From assembly GCF_001639105.2 (NCBI RefSeq), contig NZ_CP028903.1, positions 93,269 to 157,268 on the forward strand: 64,000 nucleotides of DNA. Direction: 5' to 3'. Under the pieces are notes generated by a model. It made no database searches, was not told where the DNA came from, and was given only the letters and a program-made list of their open reading frames with translations. Made by a program: the position numbers and the translations under genes. The stretch comes from Azospirillum humicireducens. GTDB lineage: Bacteria; Pseudomonadota; Alphaproteobacteria; Azospirillales; Azospirillaceae. The stretch's first letter is position 1, and each line of letters begins with the position of its first letter. Positions 51,127 to 60,984 of this stretch are shown here, piece by piece.

Positions 51127-52251
51127 ATGACCGTGATCGATATCCTGAAGGACCTGATCGCCATTCCCTCCGTGGTGGGGACACCCAACGGTGCCATCGT
51201 CGACGGGATTCGCGGCATCCTGGAAGGGGCCGGGGTGCGTGTCCGTGTTCTGCCGGGGCCGGAGGGCGACCGGTTCAACCTGTTCGCCACCATCGGGCCG
51301 GCGATGGTTCCGGGCTATGTTCTGTCCGGCCACATGGACGTGGTTCCGGCCACCGAACCCGAATGGACCAGCGATCCGTACCAGCTGCGCACGGACGGCA
51401 ACAGGCTCTACGGACGCGGCACCTCCGACATGAAGGGGTTCATCGCCGCGGCGCTTGCCGCTTTGCCCGCGCTGACCGCCGCCCCGCTCGCCCGGCCGAT
51501 CCATCTGGCCTTCACCTATGACGAGGAGGCCGGCTGCCAGGGGGCACCGCATCTTCTGCCGCATCTGCCCGACCTGTGCGCCCCGCCGCTGGGCGTCATC
51601 GTCGGGGAGCCGAGCGGCCTGCGCGCCGTCCGCGCCCACAAGGGCAAGGCGGCCGCCCGGCTGACCGTCCGCGGACGGTCCGGCCATTCCTCCCGTCCCG
51701 ATCAGGGTCTGAATGCCATCCACGCCATGGCCGACGCGTTGACCGCCGCCGTCGCCCAGGCCGACCGCCTGACGCGGGGCCCCTGGGATTCGGCCTTCGA
51801 GCCGCCCTATTCCTCGCTGCAGGTCGGCACCATCCGGGGCGGGCTTGCGGTGAATGTCATCCCCGACACCTGCACCGCCGAGTTCGAAGCCCGCGCCATC
51901 GCCGGGATCGATCCCGCAACGTTGCTGGAGCCGGTGCGCGAGGCCGCTGAACGGCTGGAGGAAAAGGGGTTCGCCGTGGATTGGACGCAGACCGGCGCCT
52001 ATCCCGCCCTGTTCCTGGCCGCCCGCACGCCGCTGGCCCGCCTGCTGGAGGAGTTGACCGGACAGGAACCGCTGGCCGCGGTCAGCTATGGCACGGAAGC
52101 CGGTCTGTACCAGACCGCGGGGATCGACGCGATCATCTGCGGCCCCGGCGACATCGCGCGGGCGCACCGTCCCAACGAGCATATTCTCGTGGAGGAGCTG
52201 CAGGCCTGCCAGTCGATGATCGAGGCGCTGGTTCAGCGCTGCCGCCTCTGA
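51127..52251 (+). CDS. M20 deacetylase, ArgE/acetylornithine-deacetylase-like
   Basis: The 374-residue M20 metallopeptidase-fold enzyme shows the zinc-site motifs [26 protein letters not shown] and a final AHRPNEH. It hydrolyses an N-acyl amino acid; ArgE itself acts on acetylornithine. Next to catabolic genes rather than arginine synthesis, it more likely removes an acetyl group from an amino-acid substrate, perhaps one acetylated by the neighbouring GNAT proteins. ATG 51127 follows AAGGTGAGG. Confidence 0.83.
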   Translation: MTVIDILKDLIAIPSVVGTPNGAIVDGIRGILEGAGVRVRVLPGPEGDRFNLFATIGPAMVPGYVLSGHMDVVPATEPEWTSDPYQLRTDGNRLYGRGTSDMKGFIAAALAALPALTAAPLARPIHLAFTYDEEAGCQGAPHLLPHLPDLCAPPLGVIVGEPSGLRAVRAHKGKAAARLTVRGRSGHSSRPDQGLNAIHAMADALTAAVAQADRLTRGPWDSAFEPPYSSLQVGTIRGGLAVNVIPDTCTAEFEARAIAGIDPATLLEPVREAAERLEEKGFAVDWTQTGAYPALFLAARTPLARLLEELTGQEPLAAVSYGTEAGLYQTAGIDAIICGPGDIARAHRPNEHILVEELQACQSMIEALVQRCRL

Positions 52252-52282
52252 CGCACCGCTGCCCATCGCCCAAGGAACGCAC

Positions 52283-53206
52283 ATGACCTTCCTGTTCAAT
52301 TCCGATGCCACGCGCGGCGCGGTGTTCGCAAAGGCCTTTGCCGACGAGCTGCCCGACCTGCCCTTTTCGATGGATCCGGGCACCGTCGATCCCGATGCGG
52401 TGCGCTACCTGATCACCTGGACCATCCCGAAAGACCTCGCCCGCTACCGCAATCTGGAGATCGTTTTTTCCATCGGGGCCGGGGTGGACCAGTTCACCAT
52501 GACCGACCTCCCCGACCATGTGAAGGTCGTGCGCATGGTGGAGGACGGCATCGTCCGCATGATGCAGGAATACGCAACGCTTGCCGTGCTGACCCTGCAC
52601 CGCCAGATGCCGGCCTATCGTGCCCAGCAGGCGGAGTGCATGTGGCGCCCCCTGCATCAGCCGCAAGCGGCGGAGCGGCGGATCGGCGTGCTTGGGCTGG
52701 GCGTGCTGGGGCAGGCGGTACTGGACCGGCTGAAGCCCTTCGGCTTTCCGTTGTCGGGCTGGAGCCGCTCGCCGCGCCAGCTTGAGGGCGTGACCTGCCG
52801 CCATGGCGCGGACGGCCTCGACGCGATGCTGGCCGACACCGACATCCTGATCGTCCTGCTGCCGCTGACCCCGGACACCCGCGGCTTCCTCGACGCCCGG
52901 CTGCTCGCCAAGCTGCCCAAGGGGGCCGCACTCGTCCACACCGGGCGCGGCCCGCAGCTCGACCATGCCGCGCTGTTGAGCGCGCTCGACGACGGCCACC
53001 TGGCCGGAGCCGTGGTCGATGTCACCGACCCGGAGCCGCTGCCTCCCGACCATCCCTTCTGGACCCATCCGAAGATCGTGCTGACCCCGCATGTCGCCAG
53101 CATCACCCAGCCCGAAAGCGCGGCTCAGGCGGTCATCGAAAATCTGCGCCGGCATTTCGCCGGACAGGACCCGGTCGGCCTCATCGACCGGCAGCGCGGC
53201 TATTGA
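52283..53206 (+). CDS. D-2-hydroxyacid dehydrogenase, GhrA-like
   Basis: The 307-residue NAD(P)-dependent reductase has the Rossmann site [14 protein letters not shown] and the active-site region [13 protein letters not shown]. GhrA reduces glyoxylate and hydroxypyruvate. It lies 31 bases after the deacetylase gene and before a cupin, in one run. The actual 2-oxo acid is unknown. Confidence 0.85.
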   Translation: MTFLFNSDATRGAVFAKAFADELPDLPFSMDPGTVDPDAVRYLITWTIPKDLARYRNLEIVFSIGAGVDQFTMTDLPDHVKVVRMVEDGIVRMMQEYATLAVLTLHRQMPAYRAQQAECMWRPLHQPQAAERRIGVLGLGVLGQAVLDRLKPFGFPLSGWSRSPRQLEGVTCRHGADGLDAMLADTDILIVLLPLTPDTRGFLDARLLAKLPKGAALVHTGRGPQLDHAALLSALDDGHLAGAVVDVTDPEPLPPDHPFWTHPKIVLTPHVASITQPESAAQAVIENLRRHFAGQDPVGLIDRQRGY

Positions 53207-53261
53207 CGCCGCCACCCGGCCTTTCCCCGCGGCACAGCCGCTCGCAACCAAGGATCCCGCC

Positions 53262-53615
53262 ATGTCGCTGCTCAAGACCATCGATCCCGCCCCGACCTTC
53301 GCCCCGCGGGAATCGGGCCCGCTGCCGGAACGGCTGATCGCCGGCTCGCCCGCCTTCAAGACCTGGGCGCAGGACGCGGCCAAGGACGACAAGGTCCTGA
53401 CCGGCGTCTGGGAGGCCACGCCGGGCGAAACCCGTTCGATCAAGGGCGAGACCTTCGAGTTCTGCCACATCCTGGCCGGCGTCATCGAAATCACGCCGGA
53501 CGGCGGCGAGCCGGTGGTCTACCGGGCTGGCGACAGTTTCGTCATGAAGCCGGGCTTCACCGGCGTGTGGAAGACCATCGAGACCGTCCGCAAGATCTAT
53601 CTCACCGTCAGCTGA
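53262..53615 (+). CDS. Cupin-domain protein (DUF861-type)
   Basis: The 117-residue single cupin barrel has FCHILAGVIEITPDGGEP and RAGDSFVMKPGFTGVW as its two cupin motifs. Members of this family are often accessory to amino-acid or ureide catabolism. ATG 53262 is chosen because the frame upstream overlaps the dehydrogenase gene and shows no conserved features. Confidence 0.8.
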   Translation: MSLLKTIDPAPTFAPRESGPLPERLIAGSPAFKTWAQDAAKDDKVLTGVWEATPGETRSIKGETFEFCHILAGVIEITPDGGEPVVYRAGDSFVMKPGFTGVWKTIETVRKIYLTVS

Positions 53616-53624
53616 GGGTCCGTC

Positions 53625-55100
53625 ATGAGCCTGTCCTTCGACCCGGACCGCCTGCCGCTGCCCATCGGCCACTTCATCGGCGACCGCCTGATTCCGGCGG
53701 CCAGCGCAATGGAAGGCGGGCTGCCCATGCACCGGCCGTCGGATGGCCGGGCCTATGCCGCCTGTCCGGTCGCCTCGCCGGATCTCGTCGATGAGGCGGT
53801 CGCCACCGCGCAGGCCGCGTTGAAGTCCAGCAATTGGGGCGGCGTCCGCCCGCGCGAGCGCACCGCCGTGCTGCAGCGTTGGGCCGCCCTGATCGAGGAG
53901 GAGGCGGAAACCCTGGCGCAGGTGGAGGCGCTGTCCTCCACCCGTCCGGTCGGCCAGCTGGTCGCCGGCGATGTCGCGGTGACGGCCGAGCAGATCCGCT
54001 TCTTCGCCGAGTTCGCCGACAAGGAGGGCGGCGACCTCGCCCCCACCGACGACGGCAGTTTCGGCATGGTGATGACGGAACCCTACGGCGTCGTCGGGGC
54101 GATCACACCGTGGAACTTCCCGCTGTCGATGGCGGGCTGGAAGCTCGGCCCGGCGCTGGCCGCCGGCAACGCGGTGGTGCTGAAACCGTCGGAGATGACG
54201 CCCTTCTCCACCGTCCTGCTGGCGCAGCTGGCGGTGAAGGCAGGCCTTCCCGCCGGGCTGATCAACATCGTCCAGGGCGACGGCCCGACCACCGGTGCCG
54301 CCATCACCCGCCATCCCGGCATCGCCAAGGTCAGCTTCACCGGTTCGACGGCGGCCGGATCGGCGATCATGGCCGACATCGCCCGCAGCGGCGTCAAGCC
54401 GATGACGCTGGAGCTGGGCGGCAAGAGCCCGCAGATCGTCTTTGCCGATGCCGACCTGGACAAGGCGGCGGCCGCCATCGCCACCAGCGTGCTGTCCAAC
54501 GCCGGCCAGGCCTGCGTCGCCGGCTCGCGCCTGCTGGTCGAAAGAACGGTTGCCGAACCGCTGATCGAGCGGATCCTGGGCCACATGCGCGCCGTCCGCC
54601 CCGGCCCGACCTGGGACGAGACGACGCGCTATTCCCCGATCATCTCCGAGCGGCAGCGCGCCCGCATCCATTCCATCGTATCCGCCTCTCTCGGCGGCTC
54701 GGTGGAATGCCTGACCGGCGGTGTGCCGATGGAAGGCGAAGGCTATTTCTATGCACCGACCCTGATCGCCGGGGTCGACCAAACCTCCCCCGCCGTGATC
54801 GAGGAGATCTTCGGCCCGGTGCTGACCGTGCAGAGCTTCGACGGCGAGGAGGAGGCGATGGCGCTGGCAGACCATCCGACCTACGGGCTTGCCGCCGGAC
54901 TCTACACCCGCGACCTGTCGCGTGCCTTGCGCCTGACCCGGCGGCTGCAGGCCGGGACGGTGTGGGTCAACCGCTATGGCCGCTCGCGCGACCACATCCT
55001 GCCGACTGGCGGCTACAAGCGCTCCGGCATCGGCAAGGATCTGGGACGCGAGGCCTATCTCGCCAACCGCCGCAGCAAAAGCGTGCTGATCGGCCTTTAA
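53625..55100 (+). CDS. Aldehyde dehydrogenase (PuuC/betaine-aldehyde-dehydrogenase-like)
   Basis: The 491-residue NAD(P)-dependent enzyme has the ALDH motifs TPWNFPLSMAGWK, LELGGKSPQ (general-base Glu) and GQACVAGSR (catalytic Cys). It follows the cupin by 9 bases. Aminoaldehyde substrates such as gamma-aminobutyraldehyde or betaine aldehyde fit the surroundings; the sequence alone does not decide between them. Confidence 0.85.
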   Translation: MSLSFDPDRLPLPIGHFIGDRLIPAASAMEGGLPMHRPSDGRAYAACPVASPDLVDEAVATAQAALKSSNWGGVRPRERTAVLQRWAALIEEEAETLAQVEALSSTRPVGQLVAGDVAVTAEQIRFFAEFADKEGGDLAPTDDGSFGMVMTEPYGVVGAITPWNFPLSMAGWKLGPALAAGNAVVLKPSEMTPFSTVLLAQLAVKAGLPAGLINIVQGDGPTTGAAITRHPGIAKVSFTGSTAAGSAIMADIARSGVKPMTLELGGKSPQIVFADADLDKAAAAIATSVLSNAGQACVAGSRLLVERTVAEPLIERILGHMRAVRPGPTWDETTRYSPIISERQRARIHSIVSASLGGSVECLTGGVPMEGEGYFYAPTLIAGVDQTSPAVIEEIFGPVLTVQSFDGEEEAMALADHPTYGLAAGLYTRDLSRALRLTRRLQAGTVWVNRYGRSRDHILPTGGYKRSGIGKDLGREAYLANRRSKSVLIGL

Positions 55101-55139
55101 CCTGATGAAAACCGGCAAGCACCAACAAAGGGACGTTCG

Positions 55140-56183
55140 ATGAAAACCCACAACATTGCGATTATCAAGGGCGACGGCATCGGACATCCCGTGGTCGACG
55201 CCGCCTGGCAGGTTCTCCAGGCCGCGGCGAAGCAGTCCGGCTTCGCGCTGGCCGGCACCGAAATGCCGTGGTCCTGCGCCCATTACAAGGAAACCGGCGT
55301 GATGATGCCCGCCGACGGCATCGAGACGCTCCGCAAGTACGACGCCATCCTGCTGGGTGCCGTCGGTTGGCCGGCGGAGGTGCCGGACGCGGTGTCGCTG
55401 CACGGGCTGCTGCTGCCCATCCGCAAGGCATTCGACCAGTATGCCAACGTCCGCCCGCACCGGCTGCTGCCGGGGGTGGAGGGGCCGTTGCGGCGCGGCG
55501 GCTTCGACATCCTGTGCATCCGCGAGAACACCGAAGGCGAATATGCCGGCGCCGGCGGGCGCGTCCATCAGGGGACGGCGCAGGAGGTGGCGGTGGAGAC
55601 CGGCATCTTCACCCGCATGGGGGTGGAGCGTATCCTGCGCTTCGCCTTCGCCCAGGCCCGTGCCCGGCGCAGCAAGCTGGCCTCCGTCACCAAGTCGAAC
55701 GCGCAGAAGCACTCCATGGTGTTCTGGGACGAGATCACCCGCCAGCTGGCCGCCGAACACCCGGATGTAGAGGTGACGAGCTATCACGTCGATGCGATGG
55801 CGGCGCGGATGGTGACGGCGCCGGAGAGCCTGGACGTCGTCGTCGCCTCCAACCTGTTCGGCGACATCCTGACCGACCTGGGCGCCGCGATCCAGGGCGG
55901 GCTGGGCTTCGCCGCCTCGGCCAACCTCAACCCCGACCGCGAGGCGCCGTCGATGTTCGAGCCGGTGCACGGCTCGGCCCCGGACATCGCCCATCTCGGC
56001 ATCGCCAACCCCATCGCCGCCATCTGGTCCGGCGCGATGATGCTGGAGCATCTGGGGGAAAAGGCCGCCGCCGACCGCGTCATGGCGGCGCTGGGCGACA
56101 CCACCGGCAGGGGCATCGGCACCGTCCCCGGCAAGGACAAAACGGACGCGATCACCGCCGCCGTGCTGTCGGCCCTTTCGTAA
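55140..56183 (+). CDS. Isocitrate/isopropylmalate-type dehydrogenase, tartrate dehydrogenase-like
   Basis: The 347-residue beta-decarboxylating dehydrogenase has IKGDGIGHPVVDAAW at the N-terminus, the metal-site NLFGDILTDLGAAIQGGLG and a shared family END (PVHGSAPDIAH). Length and motifs fit tartrate dehydrogenase/decarboxylase (TtuC/DmlA), which also oxidise D-malate. It is read with the surrounding aldehyde dehydrogenases. Confidence 0.82.
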   Translation: MKTHNIAIIKGDGIGHPVVDAAWQVLQAAAKQSGFALAGTEMPWSCAHYKETGVMMPADGIETLRKYDAILLGAVGWPAEVPDAVSLHGLLLPIRKAFDQYANVRPHRLLPGVEGPLRRGGFDILCIRENTEGEYAGAGGRVHQGTAQEVAVETGIFTRMGVERILRFAFAQARARRSKLASVTKSNAQKHSMVFWDEITRQLAAEHPDVEVTSYHVDAMAARMVTAPESLDVVVASNLFGDILTDLGAAIQGGLGFAASANLNPDREAPSMFEPVHGSAPDIAHLGIANPIAAIWSGAMMLEHLGEKAAADRVMAALGDTTGRGIGTVPGKDKTDAITAAVLSALS

Positions 56184-56225
56184 CGCCAGCCCCTTGAAAC
56201 CATCCGCAGCGGAATACACACGACC

Positions 56226-57683
56226 ATGACCCATCACCTGACGGATTCCTCCCTGTTCCGCGCACAGGGACTGATCGGCGGCCGCTGGTGCGACGGGGCT
56301 GCCGGCCGGACCATCGACGTCCGGAATCCGGCGACCGCCAGCAGCCTCGGCAGCGTTCCAGACATGGATGGAACCGACGCCCGCGAGGCCATCGCCGCCG
56401 CGGCCGCAGCCTACCCGGCCTGGAAGCGGCGCACCCATGCCGACCGCGCCGCGCTGCTGGAGCGCTGGCACGCGCTGATGATCGAAAATCTGGAGGATCT
56501 GGCCCGCATCCTGACGCTGGAGCAGGGCAAGCCGCTGGACGAGGCGCGCGGCGAGATCCGCTATGGCGCCTCCTTCGTCAAATGGTTCGCCGAAGAGGCG
56601 CGGCGGATCGGCGGGACCACCATCCCCTCTCCCACCCCCGACCGCCGCATCGTCGTGCTGAAGGAGCCGGTCGGCGTCTGCGGCATCATCACGCCGTGGA
56701 ACTTCCCCAACGCCATGATCACCCGCAAGGTGGCGCCGGCGCTGGCCGCCGGCTGCACCGTGGTCATCAAGCCGTCGGACTTCACCCCCTATTCGGCGCT
56801 GGCGCTCGGCGTGCTGGCCGAACGGGCCGGAATCCCGGCCGGCGTCATCAACATCCTGACCGGCAGGCCGGAGGCGATCGGCGAGGAGCTGCTGGCGAAC
56901 GAGACCGTCCGCAAGATCTCCTTCACCGGCTCCACCCGCGTCGGATCGCTGCTGATGCGCGGGGCCGCCGACGGCATCAAGCGGCTGAGCCTGGAGCTGG
57001 GCGGCAATGCGCCCTTCATCGTCTTCGACGACGCCGATCTCGATCAGGCGGTGGAAGGCGTCCTCCTGTCCAAGTTCCGCAACGGCGGCCAGACCTGCGT
57101 CTGCGCCAACCGCATCCTGGTGCAGGCGGGCGTCTATGAGGCGTTCCGCGACCGGCTGGTCGCCCGCGTCAACGCCATGCGGGTGGGATCGGGGCTGGAG
57201 CCGGGGGTCGCCATCGGCCCGATGATCAATGAAGCCGCCATCGCGAAGATCGAGCGCCATGTCGCCGACGCGCTCGCCAAGGGGGCGACCGTCGCGTCTT
57301 CCGCCATGGCGGCGCCGGGTCCGCAATTCGTCGCCCCGGTGGTGCTGACCGGCGCCACCACCGACATGCTGCTGGCCAGCGAGGAAACCTTCGGCCCGGT
57401 AGCGCCGCTGTTCCGCTTCGAGACGGAGGAGGAGGCCATCGCGCTGGCCAACGCCACGCCGTTCGGGCTGGCGGCCTACTTCTACACGCAGAACCTCGCA
57501 CGGTCCTGGCGGGTCGGCGAAGCGTTGGAGGCCGGCATGGTCGGGCTGAACACCGGCCTGATCTCCACCGAGGTGGCTCCTTTCGGCGGCGTGAAGCAGT
57601 CCGGCCTGGGCCGCGAAGGCGCGCAGGTGGGGATCGAGGAGTATCTGGAGATGAAGACCTTCCACATCGGCGGGTTGGGCTGA
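56226..57683 (+). CDS. gabD: NAD(P)-dependent succinate-semialdehyde dehydrogenase-like
   Basis: The 485-residue ALDH has TPWNFPNAMITRK, LELGGNAPFIV and the catalytic GGQTCVCANR typical of GabD. It would oxidise a semialdehyde such as succinate semialdehyde formed by a class III aminotransferase, for which a candidate lies at 60985. It is the last plus-strand gene before a strong terminator. Confidence 0.85.
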   Translation: MTHHLTDSSLFRAQGLIGGRWCDGAAGRTIDVRNPATASSLGSVPDMDGTDAREAIAAAAAAYPAWKRRTHADRAALLERWHALMIENLEDLARILTLEQGKPLDEARGEIRYGASFVKWFAEEARRIGGTTIPSPTPDRRIVVLKEPVGVCGIITPWNFPNAMITRKVAPALAAGCTVVIKPSDFTPYSALALGVLAERAGIPAGVINILTGRPEAIGEELLANETVRKISFTGSTRVGSLLMRGAADGIKRLSLELGGNAPFIVFDDADLDQAVEGVLLSKFRNGGQTCVCANRILVQAGVYEAFRDRLVARVNAMRVGSGLEPGVAIGPMINEAAIAKIERHVADALAKGATVASSAMAAPGPQFVAPVVLTGATTDMLLASEETFGPVAPLFRFETEEEAIALANATPFGLAAYFYTQNLARSWRVGEALEAGMVGLNTGLISTEVAPFGGVKQSGLGREGAQVGIEEYLEMKTFHIGGLG

Positions 57684-57697
57684 CGCGCAGGAACAGC

Positions 57698-57738
57698 AAA
57701 AAGCCCGGCGGGAGCCCTTCGCTCCCGCCGGGCTTTTT
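57698..57738. terminator. Bidirectional rho-independent terminator
   Basis: A 5'-AAAAA run, 13-bp stem (AGCCCGGCGGGAGC core), CCTTC loop and TTTTT run form a classic intrinsic terminator working on both strands. It separates the convergent gabD-like gene and the PuuB-like oxidase. Confidence 0.93.
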
Positions 57739-57750
57739 GTTTCCCGACCG

Positions 57751-59034
57751 TCACTGGATCCGGTCGAGCGCCTTGTAGTACAGCCCGACCAGCGGCAGGA
57801 ACCAGGGCTTGCCGAAATGGCCGGGCACGGCCGGCCAGGACAGCCCCTTCAGCGGGTTCCGGTCCTCCCGCCCCAGGATCGTGTCGGCCATGGTCATGCC
57901 CAGATGGGTGGACAGCTGCGCCCCGTGGCCGGAATAGCCCATGGCGTACCACAGGCCGTCCTGATAGCCGGCGCGCGGATAACGGTCGCTGGTCATGTCC
58001 ACCAGACCGCCCCAGCAGTAATCGATGTCGATGCTGGCGATCTGCGGGAAGATCTTCGCCAGGCTCGCCCGCAGGATTTCCCCGCTCTTGGCATCGGACC
58101 GCTGGTCCGAGGTGGCCGAAAAACGCGCCCGGCCGCCGAAGATCAGCCGCCGGTCGGGCGCCAGGCGGAAGTAGTTGCCGATGTTCATCGACGTGACGTA
58201 GGTGCGGTTGCCCGGCACCACCGACTGGATCTCTCTGTCGCTCAGCGGACGGGTGGCGATGATGAAGCTGCCGACCGAGATGATGCGGCGGCGGAAATGG
58301 CTGAAGTTCGGCGTGGTGTAGGCGCCGGTGGCGACCAGCACCTCCTTGGCGGTGAGCGTTCCGCGCGGGGTGGACAGCGTGTGGCGGTCGCCCGAGCGGG
58401 TGACGGCGCCGACCGGCGCGTTTTCGACCAGCACTGCCCCATGGCGCACGGCCGCCTCCGCCAGCCCGGTGACGAAGCGGCCCATATGCATCATGGCGCT
58501 CTTGCGCGACAGCATCGCGCCATGGAACGGCGAGCCGACCTCCCCCTTCAGCTCCTCGGCGGTCAGCAGTGCCGTGTCGGGATCGACCTCGCGGTGAACC
58601 GCCTCGAAGTTGCGGGCGATGGCGTCGAAATGCGCGGGCTTGGAGGCCATTTTCAGCTTGCCGGCGCGGCGGAAATCGCAGGCGATTCCCTCTTCGGCGA
58701 TCAGCGCCTCCAGCGTGTCGATGGACTGGTCGAAGGCGCGATAGAGGGCGACGGCGCGCTCCGTCCCCAAGGCGGTCTTGGCGGCGATGAAGCTGTGGGC
58801 CAGACCGTTGTTGAGGTGCCCGCCGTTGCGCCCCGACGCGCCGCCGCCGATGCGGCCGGCCTCCAGCACGATCACCCGCGCCCCGGCCTTGGCAAGCTGG
58901 CGGGCGGCACCCAGGCCGGTGAACCCGCCTCCGACGATGGCGACATCGTAATGGCCCTGGACGGCCTCTGCGACCCCCTCGCCCCCACCCGTGAAGGCGG
59001 GTGCGGTGTCGTGCCAGTAGGAGACGAACTTCAT
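57751..59034 (-). CDS. FAD-dependent amine oxidase, PuuB/OrdL-like
   Basis: The 427-residue DAO-family protein has VAIVGGGFTGLGAARQLAKAG for FAD binding and a C-terminal MGYSGHGAQLSTHLG segment. The homologue PuuB oxidises gamma-glutamylputrescine to an aldehyde, hydrogen peroxide and ammonia. Next to aldehyde and semialdehyde dehydrogenases and an aminotransferase, a role in polyamine or similar amine use is likely. It follows the type II HAD gene by 45 bases. Confidence 0.83.
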   Translation of the reverse strand: MKFVSYWHDTAPAFTGGGEGVAEAVQGHYDVAIVGGGFTGLGAARQLAKAGARVIVLEAGRIGGGASGRNGGHLNNGLAHSFIAAKTALGTERAVALYRAFDQSIDTLEALIAEEGIACDFRRAGKLKMASKPAHFDAIARNFEAVHREVDPDTALLTAEELKGEVGSPFHGAMLSRKSAMMHMGRFVTGLAEAAVRHGAVLVENAPVGAVTRSGDRHTLSTPRGTLTAKEVLVATGAYTTPNFSHFRRRIISVGSFIIATRPLSDREIQSVVPGNRTYVTSMNIGNYFRLAPDRRLIFGGRARFSATSDQRSDAKSGEILRASLAKIFPQIASIDIDYCWGGLVDMTSDRYPRAGYQDGLWYAMGYSGHGAQLSTHLGMTMADTILGREDRNPLKGLSWPAVPGHFGKPWFLPLVGLYYKALDRIQ

Positions 59035-59079
59035 GACCTGGGTCCTTCCTATTGCAGCCTGAACCGTGAAATCCGCCCC

Positions 59080-59748
59080 TTACAACCCGACTACGCCGGG
59101 CAGGCCGGAGATGTCGCGGATCTCGGTATAGCCGTAATAGGGGTTGGCCGGTTCGTGGCCGCGGTTGACCCACACCTTGTTGCGGATCCCGAGATCATGC
59201 GCCGACATCAGATCGTAGCGGAAGGAGGAGGAGCAGTGGAGGATGTCCTCCGGCCCGCAGCCGAGCATGTCGAACATGTATTCGAAGGCCTTGAAGCGCG
59301 GCTTGTAGGCCTGCGCCTGTTCGGCGGTGTAGACGGCATGGAAGGGCGCGCCCAGCTTTGCCACGTTCGACGGGATCTGGTCGTTCATGGCGTTGGACAG
59401 GATGACCAGCGGGATTTCCTTGGCGACCTTCGCCAGCCCGGCCGGCACATCGGCGTGCGGACCCCAGGTGGGAACCCGTTCATAGACCATGCGCGCGTCC
59501 TCGTCGCGGAAGACGACGTTGTTGCGCTTACAGGTGCGCTCCAGGGAATTGTGGACGACGTCGGCGTAGGGCTTCCAGTCGCCCATGATCTCATCCAGGC
59601 GATAGGCCGCGAAGTTCTTGATGAACTCCGTCATCCGCGCCTCGTCGAGGATCGAGCCGTACAGATCGCGCGCGGCCTCCGCCATTTGAAAATTGATCAG
59701 CGTGCCGTGGCAATCGAAGGTGACGTATTTCGGCCGGAACTGGCTCAT
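59080..59748 (-). CDS. Type II haloacid-dehalogenase-like hydrolase
   Basis: The 222-residue HAD protein has motif I FDCHGTLINF (nucleophile Asp near residue 12), motif II VILSNAM and the C-terminal CSSSFRYDLMSAHDLG. It is close to the 2-haloacid dehalogenase subgroup, though many members are phosphatases or have unknown roles. It precedes the PuuB-like gene and is paralogous to 62610-63344. Confidence 0.82.
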   Translation of the reverse strand: MSQFRPKYVTFDCHGTLINFQMAEAARDLYGSILDEARMTEFIKNFAAYRLDEIMGDWKPYADVVHNSLERTCKRNNVVFRDEDARMVYERVPTWGPHADVPAGLAKVAKEIPLVILSNAMNDQIPSNVAKLGAPFHAVYTAEQAQAYKPRFKAFEYMFDMLGCGPEDILHCSSSFRYDLMSAHDLGIRNKVWVNRGHEPANPYYGYTEIRDISGLPGVVGL

Positions 59749-60101
59749 GGTCGCTTTCCTTGGGATGGGTCACGGGGGGGGCAAATGGAAGGGGCTCGAT
59801 CGGCCCTGCCCTTCGATCCTAGCCCCGCCTCCACACCGGGCCTTACCGAATTGGCCGGCGCGAAAGCACAAAGTTCCGTTTCCGTCTCGGCGCTCAGCAT
59901 TTGGTTGGGAGGGAAAGGGCGCCCGCACACCCTGACCGGGGAATGGAGGTGCCGTCGGCGGGTTCGACGGCAACGGTCGCGGCATAAGATGCGGCGGGGT
60001 GCCGCAGCAAAGGTGAAAGATGTCGCGGCGGCTGCAGCCTTCAGACAATCGTCCGGGGCCACTGCGCTCACTCTTGGAAGGAGAGGGTGAAAGGATTGGC
60101 C
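59749..60101. promoter_or_regulatory. 353-bp divergent region between HAD and GNAT genes
   Basis: No gene is supported. It contains an 8-base G-run close to the HAD start and should hold the promoters of the minus-strand HAD/PuuB pair and the plus-strand GNAT/aminotransferase pair. The GGAAGGAGAGG at 60076-60086 is the ribosome-binding region of the GNAT gene. Confidence 0.35.
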
Positions 60102-60971
60102 ATGAGCAAAAATACGGTTTCCAAAAGAACGGCTCACTGTCTGGCCTTCGAGCCGAAGCATCTGAAGGACGCGCTCCTCCTGTCGCAGCAGGCGCAATGG
60201 CCGCACCGGTTGGAAGACTGGTCCCTGACCCTTTCGCTGAGCCAGGGCCTGGTCGCCTTGGACGCAGAGACGTCTCAGGTGGTCGGAACGGTGCTGATGA
60301 CGCCCTATGGCGAGGATGCCGCCACCGTCAACATGGTCATCGTCGATGAAGGCTGGCGCGGGCAAGGTCTTGGCCGCCGTCTGATGGACGAGGCGATGGC
60401 ATTGGCCGGCGCCCGTCCGCTACGTCTGACCGCGACCCGGGAAGGGCTTCCGCTTTATGAGAAGCTGGGCTTCCGCGAGGTCGGCATGGTCCTTCAGCAC
60501 CAGGGAGAAGGCGGGCCGGTTCCGCCCTTTGCGGCGGAAGACGTCGCCCCCGCGGCCGCGGACGATCATGCCGTCATCGCCGCTCTGGACCGGCAGGCCT
60601 TCGGCGCCGACCGCAGTCTGCTGCTGGACCGGTTCGCCGAGGTCGGCTCCTTCACGCTGTTGCGGCGGAACGGCGCTGCCGTCGGGTTCGCGGCGCTGCG
60701 CGACTTCGGCCGCGGACAGGTCATCGGCCCGGTGGTGGCCCCCGACGCCGAGGGCGCCAAGGCCCTGATCGGCCCGATCATCGCCGCGCATCCGGGAAAA
60801 TTCCTGCGGGTGGACACCACCGCCGGCACCGGCCTGGGCCCGTGGCTGGCCGATTGCGGCCTGCGCCATGTCGGCGGCGGCGTCGCCATGCGCCGGCCCG
60901 CTCCCGCGACGGCCGCCCAGCCGTCCGCACCCGTCTCGACATTCGCGCTCGCCAGCCAGGCACTCGGCTGA
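60102..60971 (+). CDS. Two-domain GNAT acetyltransferase
   Basis: The 289-residue protein has the acetyl-CoA loop DEGWRGQGLGRRLMDEA and a second C-terminal acetyltransferase-like domain with GRGQVIGPVVAP. It is a paralogue of 49897-50820. ATG 60102 has AAGGA 7 bases upstream; GTG 60087 is an alternative start. It lies 13 bases before the aminotransferase gene, suggesting acetylation of a substrate or product of that enzyme. Confidence 0.83.
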   Translation: MSKNTVSKRTAHCLAFEPKHLKDALLLSQQAQWPHRLEDWSLTLSLSQGLVALDAETSQVVGTVLMTPYGEDAATVNMVIVDEGWRGQGLGRRLMDEAMALAGARPLRLTATREGLPLYEKLGFREVGMVLQHQGEGGPVPPFAAEDVAPAAADDHAVIAALDRQAFGADRSLLLDRFAEVGSFTLLRRNGAAVGFAALRDFGRGQVIGPVVAPDAEGAKALIGPIIAAHPGKFLRVDTTAGTGLGPWLADCGLRHVGGGVAMRRPAPATAAQPSAPVSTFALASQALG

Positions 60972-60984
60972 TCCGGAGAGGACC

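Noticed and set aside
53181..57665. 1494-codon minus-strand frame across the aldehyde dehydrogenase genes
   Set aside because: Antisense shadow; all four plus-strand genes beneath it have intact catalytic motifs.
51127..57683. Ectoine-degradation (doe) operon interpretation of the deacetylase and aldehyde dehydrogenase genes
   Set aside because: No DoeA-type hydrolase or DoeX regulator is present and the dehydrogenase/cupin content does not match.
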